A stretch of 64,000 bases of DNA from Caldilineaceae bacterium (lineage in GTDB: Bacteria > Chloroflexota > Anaerolineae > Caldilineales > Caldilineaceae): the NCBI GenBank assembly GCA_020846635.1, contig JADLDO010000015.1, forward strand, positions 30,551 through 94,550, written 5' to 3'. Below are positions 41,956 through 50,645 of the stretch, piece after piece (within the stretch, counting starts at the first letter, position 1; each line of letters begins with the position of its first letter). Position numbers and translations under genes: made by a program. Under the pieces are notes generated by a model. The model saw only the letters and a list, made by a program, of their open reading frames with translations. It made no database searches and had not been told where the DNA came from.

Positions 41956-43542
41956 ATGGCGACAGATGTTAAACTCCCAGACTTGGGAGAGGGCGTAGAA
42001 GATGCCACCATCAGCCGTTGGCTGGTGAAAGAGGGCGACGAAGTCAGTGAAGGCGATGTTTTGCTGGAGGTTGCCACAGACAAGGTTGATACGGAGGTGC
42101 CTTCACCCGTAGCCGGGAAGGTGCTCAAAATCAATCAGGCCGAAGGCTCCCTGGTCACGCTGGATGATGTCATCCTGGTGATTGGGGCCGAGGGTGAGAG
42201 CGCGGGCAGCGGCGGCGAAAAAGCCGCAGAAAAAGCCCCGGAAGCAGCCCCGGAAAAAGAAGCAGTGCAAGAGGACGAAAACGCGAGCAAGGCCGAAGCG
42301 ACTCCCCAAGTGGCTGCACCATCTGAGAATGGGCAGGCGCTCAGGGCATCACCCGTTGCCAAGCGTGTCGCTGCCGACAAGGGCGTTGACTTGGAAGGCG
42401 TCGCCGGTACGGGGCCTGGTGGACGTATCACCAAGGATGATGTGTTGGCCTCTGCCGATGGTGATAGGGAAGGTGGCAAAAGCAAGGAGAGGGAGGCTTT
42501 GCCTGGCGACCTTGCCGACGCCGCGCCGTTGAGTGTCTTGCGTTTGGCGGCAACCTACAACATTGACTTGCGCGACATTGCACAGGGGCGTCCGCTGAGT
42601 ACACTCACCCGCTACGATGTGATGAGCGCGGTGGAAAGCCGGGAGGCAGGCAAGGACGTAACGGTGGAGGCTCGCTTTTTGCCGCCGCGTGCTGTGCCGG
42701 GAGAAGAAAAGCCCGCCGCACCGGCAAAGGCTCCTGAGAAGCCTGCCACCGAACAGCCTGCACCCAGCAAGGAGGAGGCAACCAAAGCACAGGCTGCCGC
42801 GCCCGCAGAAGCAGGAGCCAATGAGGAGTTGGTCAAGCACACACGGATGCGCCAGGCGATTGCGCGCAATGTTACGCAAAGCTGGACAACCGCGCCCCAT
42901 GTCACAACGGTATGGGACGTGAACATGGCAGCGGTGATCAATCATCGCAAGGCGCACAGGAGCGAGTTCGCCGCGGCAGGGGTGAATTTGACCATTACTG
43001 CCTATTTTATTGAAGCCATGATCGCCGGTGTCAAAGCTGTCCCCGCGGCAAACGCAAGCTACACCGATGAAGGGGTCATTATCAAGCGTGCCTATAATAT
43101 CGGCATGGCAGTGGCATTGCCACAAGATGCAAACGGTTTAGGCGGGCTGATTGTGCCGGTGATTAAGAATGCGGGTGATTTGAGCCTGCTGGGCATCGCG
43201 CGGGCGGTTAATGAACTGGCCGACAAGGCGCGCAAGAATCAACTGCGCGCCGATGACTTGGCCGATGGGACCATTACCCTAACAAATTACGGTACATCGG
43301 GCAGCCGGGAACAGACACCGATCATTATCCAGCCACAGGCAGGCATCCTCGGCGTCGGGGCAATCGAGAAGCGTCCGGTTGTGATCAGCCAGGGCAGCCC
43401 CCTTGAGCCCAATGTGGGTGATTCACTCGCCTTCCTGCCCATGATGACGATGAGTTTCAGCTATGACCATCGTGTCCTGGACGGTGCAACGGCAGACGCT
43501 TTCTGTGCCGCGGTCAAGAAGGCGCTGGAGAGTTACGCGTAG
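41956..43542 (+). CDS. pdhC: Dihydrolipoamide acyltransferase (E2) with two subunit-binding domains
   Basis: This is the core of the dehydrogenase complex. One lipoyl domain is present, with Lys43 in EVATDKVDTEV as the lipoylation site. After a Glu/Ala-rich linker comes a standard peripheral-subunit-binding domain (ASPVAKRVAADKGVDLEGVAGTG-type, about 131-165). A second, degenerate one follows (PLSVLRLAATYNIDLRDIAQG-type, about 191-226) that lacks the Gly-Thr-Gly loop. A Pro/Ala/Lys linker leads to the catalytic domain, which ends in SYDHRVLDG with His505 and Asp509. Two binding domains in one E2 is unusual. GAGGAACG precedes ATG 41956. Confidence 0.92.
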   Translation: MATDVKLPDLGEGVEDATISRWLVKEGDEVSEGDVLLEVATDKVDTEVPSPVAGKVLKINQAEGSLVTLDDVILVIGAEGESAGSGGEKAAEKAPEAAPEKEAVQEDENASKAEATPQVAAPSENGQALRASPVAKRVAADKGVDLEGVAGTGPGGRITKDDVLASADGDREGGKSKEREALPGDLADAAPLSVLRLAATYNIDLRDIAQGRPLSTLTRYDVMSAVESREAGKDVTVEARFLPPRAVPGEEKPAAPAKAPEKPATEQPAPSKEEATKAQAAAPAEAGANEELVKHTRMRQAIARNVTQSWTTAPHVTTVWDVNMAAVINHRKAHRSEFAAAGVNLTITAYFIEAMIAGVKAVPAANASYTDEGVIIKRAYNIGMAVALPQDANGLGGLIVPVIKNAGDLSLLGIARAVNELADKARKNQLRADDLADGTITLTNYGTSGSREQTPIIIQPQAGILGVGAIEKRPVVISQGSPLEPNVGDSLAFLPMMTMSFSYDHRVLDGATADAFCAAVKKALESYA

Positions 43543-43551
43543 ACTCGCTAT

Positions 43552-43587
43552 ACCCCTCTCCCGGAAGCTCTAGGCTTCTGGGAGGGT
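43552..43587 (+). repeat. CTCCCGGAAGC palindrome, copy 5 (short form)
   Basis: CTCCCGGAAGC and GCTTCTGGGAG arms (one wobble) lie about ten bases after the E2 stop. A proper terminator with a T-run lies 22 bases further on, so this copy is not the only terminator of the operon. Confidence 0.8.
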
Positions 43588-43609
43588 TACGCCTGAATTG
43601 ATATTCGCA

Positions 43610-43646
43610 AAAAAACTGCGTCTCGACAGCCGAGGCGCAGTTTTTT
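43610..43646. terminator. Bidirectional terminator
   Basis: AAAAAACTGCGTCTCG (43610-43625) pairs with CGAGGCGCAGTTTTTT (43631-43646) with one wobble, with A and T runs on the two flanks. It separates the E2 gene from the convergent polyprenyl synthase gene. Confidence 0.92.
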
Positions 43647-43678
43647 GTTGGAGTGTTTCTTTGTGCGCAATGTTACGC

Positions 43679-44699
43679 CTAATTCGTGCGGTGGAGCAAG
43701 CCTTCAGCGAGCATGAGCAGGGGCGATGATGCTGCGCGCGGGCCTAGCGCGGCTTCCAGCGCGGCCAGCGCCAATTCGTGTTGATTCGCCATCTGTTGCT
43801 CTGCAAAGCGGCGTGTTTCGGCTTGCTCTAAGAGTTTCATCACACTCTCAAGCTGGCTTTCATCTACAGGGAGGGCGAAGGCCCCCTGCATCTGGTCTCC
43901 TATCTGCGGGTGGTTCAGCGCATGCAGCAGAGGAAGGCTCTTCTTGCGGCTGAGAATGTCGCTGCCGACCGGCTTGCCGGTGATGGCCGGATCGCCCCAA
44001 ATGCCCAAGATATCATCCTGGATTTGAAAGGCCAGGCCCATCGCCTGACCGAACTGGAGCATATCTGTCTCCTGGGCAGAGGTAGCCCCTGCAATGCGCG
44101 CGCCAATGGCGACGCTGGCTCCGATCAGCGCAGCCGTCTTGCCCTGGATCATGTGCATATATTCATCAATACTGATCACGGGCCGATCTTCAAAGCTAAT
44201 ATCCAAGAATTGGCCTTCGGTTAATGTAAGGCAGGTCTGCGTGAAATGCGCCAGCACAGCCAGTGTTGCCTTGCTGTTGATTCCACGCTGCGTGAGCCGC
44301 TGTATCGCATCAAAGGCCAGCGTGAACATACCATCGCCCACATTGATGCCCAACGGCATGCCCCAGACCTTCCAGACAGTCGGGCGGTGATGGCGCATTT
44401 CATCACCATCTTCGATGTCATCGTGGATCAACGAGAAGTTATGGAGCAGTTCGATGGCGGCAGCCGCAGGCAACGCCTGGCTTGGATCGCCACCCAATTC
44501 GGCACAACTCAAAAGACAAAGGATTGGGCGCAAGCGCTTACCACTGGGCGCTGGACGTAGATGGAAATGTTCATCGGCCCAGCCCAAATGATAGCGCATC
44601 ATGCCATAGTGGGCAGCCACGCTGTTGTCCCGGCTGCCGATGACATTGTTCATTTCGGCTTCAATTTGGGGCAGCCAACGCCCAATGAAGCCGCTCAAT

Positions 44700-44713
<14 letters not shown>
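43679..44713 (-). CDS. Polyprenyl (geranylgeranyl-type) diphosphate synthase
   Basis: It condenses isopentenyl diphosphate units onto an allylic primer. The first Asp-rich motif is [18 protein letters not shown], here DD-I-ED, and the second is [26 protein letters not shown] and [10 protein letters not shown] are further family blocks. ATG 44713 overlaps the end of fni by 14 bases, which suggests translational coupling. A distant GGAGGGG lies 12 bases upstream. Chain length cannot be decided by eye. Pairing with fni indicates a route from IPP/DMAPP to lipids or quinones. Confidence 0.88.
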
Positions 44714-45764
<1,051 letters not shown>

Positions 45765-46344
45765 CACGAACTCCTTCTGGACGCTCCTTTCGGCTGCGTG
45801 AAAATTGAGTCTGCGGTCATGATACTGCATTTTGGTCAAATCCATATGAATTCGACCGTATTGATTTAGCAGGGCTCACGTCATTGGTATGTGATGGGGC
45901 GAGAGGCGCGGAAAAATGCCTCGAAAAATCGCCAATCTTGGCGTAACGAATCGCCAGCCATCACGTCATGGATAACATGACAGGCCATTGTACCCCAGCG
46001 TAAGCGAATCGAATGGTGGGTTCTGTGCCGGAAAGTTCCGAGTACAGAGGAGAGGCACCAGGCGAGGGGGCAAAGGCAAGATAGGTCGAAGAGGCGCGAA
46101 GCCAACTCGCTTATCACACGCAGCTTAACAAGTGAAAATGCGAGGACTGGTCAAGCAGTACATTGCTGAACGGGGGAGGATGGGTGCGATGTAATTATGC
46201 AGTGTCAAATGTAGTGCGCCCCGCCAGGCGCATTGAGTGGTAACGAAGTACGCAATGAGAAGTACGTAATTAGAAGTAAAGCGTAGGAAAACAATCTGTA
46301 AGTTTGAAGTCTCATTTCACTAGGGTCTAGGAAAGGAGTAAGGT
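45765..46344. other. Long divergent intergenic region
   Basis: These 580 bases lie between fni (reverse) and the secreted LysM protein (forward). I see no convincing gene. There is a hairpin TGCGCC...GGCGCA at about 46217-46234 and repeated AGAAGTA(CG) motifs at 46255-46280. GGGTACAATGG on the reverse strand near 45985 may be part of a fni promoter. A structured leader RNA for the forward gene is possible but not identified. Confidence 0.3.
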
Positions 46345-48207
46345 ATGTTTCCAACCCAGTCTAAGGTAAATCGGACCAGCGGCCTCTGGCTGCTTCCGGT
46401 GGTCGCCTTAGCGATGTTGTTGGTAGGGTACGCTGTCTTTGCGGCTTCACCGGCGCAAGCGCAGGTGCCTTCTGGAGACGTATGTGTTGAAGGTATCGTG
46501 ATCGATTGGGAGGAGAATCCTCTCGCCGGCTGGGTGATTACGCTGACAAGTGATATCACGGATTTCACGCCCATCACTACGGTCTCAGCGGCAGCGCCTG
46601 AGGACGATGATTTCGATTATTACAACCGGCACGACAAGAAGAGCAAGAAGTATCCCTTCGAGTATCCTGAGAACGATCCTGATCTCGAGAAGGGTGAATT
46701 CAAGTTCTCCGAGGATGATATCGCTGATGCCACACCTGGGGCTGGCGATCTCTCCGGTGGTGCTTTGGCAGGGACCTACACTGCCACTATCGAGACGCGT
46801 CCCGGTTGGGAGGGCGTAACGCCGACCACCATTAGCTTCCCGATTGAGGTGGGCGACGATGGTTGTGCGCAGATTCGCTTTAAGATGCGCCGTATCGTTG
46901 TGGTAACAGTCTACAAGATTGATGCAGACCACTTGCCTCTGGGTGACTGGCGGATCACAGCCGTCCCTGGCCCTGGCAACCTGTTTGCGTCGCCACAGCA
47001 AGAGACAACTGCTCTCACAGATACTGCTGCGACAACGGATACTGCGGCAATCTCAGCGGGCGCAGCGGTCTTCACCTTGACACCTGGTCTGTGGATCTTC
47101 ACAGAGCAGGCGCCTAAGACAGACATGAACGATCCGCGAGAATCGTATGTGCCTGTGGTCCCGCCCAATGGTCGCCAGGAGCTGTTGATTCCCGATCCTG
47201 AAGACCTGGATCCGGATGAAGCATTCACCCTCGTCTTCAAGAACGAACTTGTGACGGGTTGTTTCATCGTCCGCAAGGACAGCTTTGTGCCGGCGCCTCC
47301 TCCTCCGAACGGTGAGCCTGTTGTGGCATCGCCGGTGGCAGGTGGGTACAGCGTCGCTGGTTGGGGTTTCCAACTGCTCCGCAAGGACGGTTCGGTAGCT
47401 CGCCAGGGTGTGACCGATGGACGTGGTGAACTGCGCTTTGACAATCTGCCTTTGGGTCCATACACGATTGTTGAAGAGGATCGCGCTGGGTGGAATGAAA
47501 TCACTGCCCGCACGCTCGACTACATCGTTGCAGGCAATGCTTGTACCGACCCAGCCGACGTGATTGTCTTCACAAACGAGCAGGACGACAGTGGCTTCTG
47601 TATCGAAGGTCGCAAGATTGACGCCAACGGTGGCTACGGTCTTGCCGGCTGGGAAATCAAGATCAAAGCGCTGGACGAAGGTGGTGCTAAGCCGGTCGAT
47701 GATATCAACGCCGATGCGCCTGCGGAGATTAGCAGCACCCTGACCAACGGGCTTGGTAAGTTCCGCTTCGACTTCCTGCGCAATGACTATCGAGTGCCCG
47801 GTGGCACCTACGAGGTCTGTGAACAAGAAGTCGATGGATGGCAGCCACACAACCCGACCTGTCAGACCGTACGTCTGCCCGAATGGCCCGGTGCCTGTGT
47901 CCAACTCGAGGACTTTGTGAACCAGCAGGTTGGTCACACCGAGAGCCAGGATCATGGTAAGGGCTATGACAAGGACTACGGTAAGGGCGGATATGACAAC
48001 AAGGGCGGGAACCGCGATGGTGGTCCTAGCTACGGCGGTAACGACATCCGCTGCAGTGAATACCATGTGGTTCAAGCCGGCGAAGGTCTGTTCGACATCG
48101 GCAATCAGTATCATAAGTCCGCACAGCAAATGCTGGATGCCAATCCTTCAGTACGGGATGGCGACAAGCTGTGGGTTTATGAAGGTCAGAGAATCTGTAT
48201 CCCGTAA
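46345..48207 (+). CDS. Secreted multi-domain protein: SpaA-like repeats plus C-terminal LysM
   Basis: An N-terminal signal peptide (hydrophobic 15-35, cleavage near ASPAQAQ) precedes about four Ig/prealbumin-like modules of the SpaA/Cna-B type. They are recognised by recurring phrases such as EENPLAGWVITL, DHLPLGDWRIT, GYSVAGWGFQLLRKDG and GGYGLAGWEIKIK, each followed by a GTYTV/PYTIVEE-like strand. Cysteines recur at module edges. A Gly/Asp/Lys/Tyr-rich linker (about 545-572) leads to a LysM domain (YHVVQAGEGLFDIGNQY... to the end) that would bind peptidoglycan or another GlcNAc polymer. No sortase signal is present. AAAGGAG precedes ATG 46345. It is likely a surface structural or adhesive protein. 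Confidence 0.78.
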   Translation: MFPTQSKVNRTSGLWLLPVVALAMLLVGYAVFAASPAQAQVPSGDVCVEGIVIDWEENPLAGWVITLTSDITDFTPITTVSAAAPEDDDFDYYNRHDKKSKKYPFEYPENDPDLEKGEFKFSEDDIADATPGAGDLSGGALAGTYTATIETRPGWEGVTPTTISFPIEVGDDGCAQIRFKMRRIVVVTVYKIDADHLPLGDWRITAVPGPGNLFASPQQETTALTDTAATTDTAAISAGAAVFTLTPGLWIFTEQAPKTDMNDPRESYVPVVPPNGRQELLIPDPEDLDPDEAFTLVFKNELVTGCFIVRKDSFVPAPPPPNGEPVVASPVAGGYSVAGWGFQLLRKDGSVARQGVTDGRGELRFDNLPLGPYTIVEEDRAGWNEITARTLDYIVAGNACTDPADVIVFTNEQDDSGFCIEGRKIDANGGYGLAGWEIKIKALDEGGAKPVDDINADAPAEISSTLTNGLGKFRFDFLRNDYRVPGGTYEVCEQEVDGWQPHNPTCQTVRLPEWPGACVQLEDFVNQQVGHTESQDHGKGYDKDYGKGGYDNKGGNRDGGPSYGGNDIRCSEYHVVQAGEGLFDIGNQYHKSAQQMLDANPSVRDGDKLWVYEGQRICIP

Positions 48208-48294
48208 CGCCTCTCCGGACTGGGGCTGGTAGCATTACTCGCAAGAGCATCTGTGCTTGCCAGTCTCATTAACAACCACCCTATATCCTCAGCC

Positions 48295-48330
48295 AGAAGG
48301 AGCCGAGTTCGCAAGAACTCGGCTCCTTCT
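48295..48330 (+). terminator. Terminator with GCAA tetraloop
   Basis: A perfect 16-base stem, AGAAGGAGCCGAGTTC (48295-48310) with GAACTCGGCTCCTTCT (48315-48330), is capped by GCAA, a GNRA loop. It ends the LysM gene. CCTTTC follows rather than a long T-run. Confidence 0.8.
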
Positions 48331-48366
48331 CCTTTCTGGATCATCTCCCCTTTGGGTTACAATCGC

Positions 48367-49596
48367 ATGATGCATATTGGCGTTTTGACTCACAATTATC
48401 CGCGCTTTGCGGGCGATTTTAGCGGCACCTTTGTAGAGGCGCTCTGCCAGGAATTCGCGGCACAAGAGGAGCAAGTAACCATTTGGGCCCCTGACGATGC
48501 CGCCTATGCGCGCCCGTTGGACGGACAAGTGCGGCTGCAACGCTATCGCTATGCGTGGCCTCCGGCATGGCAGCAGCTTGGCTATATGCGCTCGATGCAG
48601 GGGGATCTGGCGTTGCGCTTGAATACATATGCGTTGAGCCCAGGGTTTTTCGCTTCCGGGATTGCGACCGTCTTGCGCCAGGCGCGCAGGACACGCCCAG
48701 ATGTGCTCCATGCCCACTGGATCCTGCCCAATGGTTTTATTGGCGCGGTGGTAAGCCGCCTCTTGGACATCCCACTGGTGGTTTCGGTACCGGGTTCGGA
48801 CGCGCAAGTGGCTGGTAAGAACCCACTCTTTCGGCGCATGGCCCGTTTTGCCTTTGATCAAGCAGGCCTGTTGACTGCTAATAGTGAGGCGCTGCGCGAT
48901 GCGGTGGTGGCGTTGGGGGCCGACCCTGCCAAGTTTGACATGATCATCTATGGAACCGACCCCAATGCGCTGCGTCCACAGACAGAGGGTGTGGCGGCGC
49001 GTCGTACCGAGCTGGGCATTCCCGCGGATGCCACGGTGTTGCTCTGTGTGGGGCGCATGGTCTATAAAAAAGGCTTTGATGACCTGATCCGCGCGCTGGC
49101 GCTCTCGCCGCTCAAAGAGAGCAATGTAGTCGCCGTCATGATAGGACAGGGCGACCAGTGGGCCGAGTGGCAAAGACTGGGCGAACAGTTGGGTGTGGCG
49201 GAGAAGCTGCGCTGGGTAGGAAATGTGCCCAAGGATCGCATTGTCGTCGATTACAACATGGCGGATGTGCTGGTGATGCCCTCGGTGAGCCGTCCCGCTG
49301 ATGGGTTGAACGTCTGTGTGTTGGATGCCATGAGTTGTGGCAAGCCCGTGGTCGCTTCGAGCGTGGCCGGCAACGCCTTAGCCGTGGTCGATGGCGTAAC
49401 GGGCTATCTTGTACCGGAGCAGTCCCCCGCGGCGCTGGCAGCGGCGTTGGCGCGGCTGCTGCATGACCCCAACCTGCGCCAACAGATGGGGGCAGCAGGG
49501 CGGGCGCGCATCGAAAATGAGTTGGGCTGGCCCCACTTGGCGCGGCGCTACCGAGCCCATTTTGCGCGGTTGGCGAACCTTCCCATTGAGAATTAA
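48367..49596 (+). CDS. Glycosyltransferase, GT4 family
   Basis: This GT-B fold retaining glycosyltransferase is probably cytoplasmic or membrane-associated and involved in surface-glycan assembly. It starts MMHIGVLTHNYPRFAGDFSG (48367; second ATG follows), has DVLHAHWILPNG and PLVVSVPGSDAQ in the N-half. The C-half has VGRMVYKKGFDDLIRAL and the donor motif SVSRPADGLNVCVLDAMSCGKPVVAS, matching the E-x7-E region with Asp in place of the first Glu. No ribosome site is visible. Donor and acceptor are unknown. Epimerase and DUF2079 genes follow in the same direction. Confidence 0.87.
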   Translation: MMHIGVLTHNYPRFAGDFSGTFVEALCQEFAAQEEQVTIWAPDDAAYARPLDGQVRLQRYRYAWPPAWQQLGYMRSMQGDLALRLNTYALSPGFFASGIATVLRQARRTRPDVLHAHWILPNGFIGAVVSRLLDIPLVVSVPGSDAQVAGKNPLFRRMARFAFDQAGLLTANSEALRDAVVALGADPAKFDMIIYGTDPNALRPQTEGVAARRTELGIPADATVLLCVGRMVYKKGFDDLIRALALSPLKESNVVAVMIGQGDQWAEWQRLGEQLGVAEKLRWVGNVPKDRIVVDYNMADVLVMPSVSRPADGLNVCVLDAMSCGKPVVASSVAGNALAVVDGVTGYLVPEQSPAALAAALARLLHDPNLRQQMGAAGRARIENELGWPHLARRYRAHFARLANLPIEN

Positions 49597-49649
49597 TCGC
49601 TGATGTACCACAAATGAACCTGCAATTTTTAACGGTGTAAACGATCCAT

Positions 49650-50642
49650 ATGGATTATCTGGCTTACTACGAAAATAAATCGATCTTGATCACAGGTGGG
49701 CTCGGCTTTATCGGCTCTAATTTGGCAAGGCGTTTGGTGGACCTGGGCGCGCATGTCACCCTGGTGGACTCTATGATCCCCGACTATGGGGGCAACCTAT
49801 TCAACATTGCGGGTTATGAGGATCGCTTGCGGGTCAACATCGCGGATGTGCGCGACCCCTACTCGATGCGCGCCCTGGTGCGCGGCCAGCAAATTCTCTT
49901 TAACCTCGCCGGGCAGGTAAGCCATGTTGACTCGATGCATGATCCCTTCACCGACTTGGAGATTAACGCACGCAGCCCACTCTCGATTTTGGAAGCGTGC
50001 CGCCATGAGAACCCGGCTGTCAAAGTTGTCTATGCGGGCACGCGCCAGCAGTATGGCAAGCCGCAGTATCTACCGCTGGACGAGAATCACTTGCAGAATC
50101 CGACCGATGTCAACGGAGTTAATAAGTTGGCGGGTGAGTGGTATCATATGGTCTATTTCAACGCCTATGGGCTGCGAACGGCCTCGCTGCGCCTGACCAA
50201 TACCTATGGCCCGCGCCAGTTGCTCAAGCACAACCGTCAGGGTTTCATTGGTTGGTTTGTGCGGCTGGCTGTGGAAGGCAAGACCATTCAGCTCTATGGC
50301 GACGGCAGCCAACTGCGCGACCTTTGCTATGTGGATGATACAGTCGATGCGTTTTTGCGTGTGGGCGCGGCAGAGGAAGCGAACGGTCAGCTCTATAACC
50401 TGGGTGGTCAAGCGCCCATCAGCTTGTATGACCTCTCCCATCTCATTGTGCAGCTTGCCGGGAAGGGCCGGGTGGAGTTGGCTCCGTGGCCCGAAGACCG
50501 CAAACGCATTGATATTGGCGATGTCTACTCTAGCTATACACGGATTCACGACGCGCTGGGCTGGGAGCCGACGACGCCGCTGGAAGATGGATTGGCGCGC
50601 ATGATCGGCTATTACCGTCAATATGGACGCTACTATTGGTAG
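49650..50642 (+). CDS. NAD-dependent nucleotide-sugar epimerase/dehydratase (SDR)
   Basis: This extended SDR has the NAD site ILITGGLGFIGSNLARRL (12-29) and the VDSMIPDYGGN loop. In the active site the Thr/Ser strand reads VVYAGTRQQYGKP. The usual Y-x-x-x-K is NGVNK (155-159): Lys159 is present but Tyr is replaced by Asn155. RLTNTYGPRQ and GDGSQLRDLCYVDD are typical of sugar epimerases. It lies between a glycosyltransferase and a DUF2079 protein, so a role in making a sugar precursor is likely. The substrate is unknown. Confidence 0.85.
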   Translation: MDYLAYYENKSILITGGLGFIGSNLARRLVDLGAHVTLVDSMIPDYGGNLFNIAGYEDRLRVNIADVRDPYSMRALVRGQQILFNLAGQVSHVDSMHDPFTDLEINARSPLSILEACRHENPAVKVVYAGTRQQYGKPQYLPLDENHLQNPTDVNGVNKLAGEWYHMVYFNAYGLRTASLRLTNTYGPRQLLKHNRQGFIGWFVRLAVEGKTIQLYGDGSQLRDLCYVDDTVDAFLRVGAAEEANGQLYNLGGQAPISLYDLSHLIVQLAGKGRVELAPWPEDRKRIDIGDVYSSYTRIHDALGWEPTTPLEDGLARMIGYYRQYGRYYW

Positions 50643-50645
50643 CAT

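Noticed and set aside
45881..46117. 78-codon reverse ORF between fni and the LysM gene
   Set aside because: No ribosome site or recognisable motif; probably chance.
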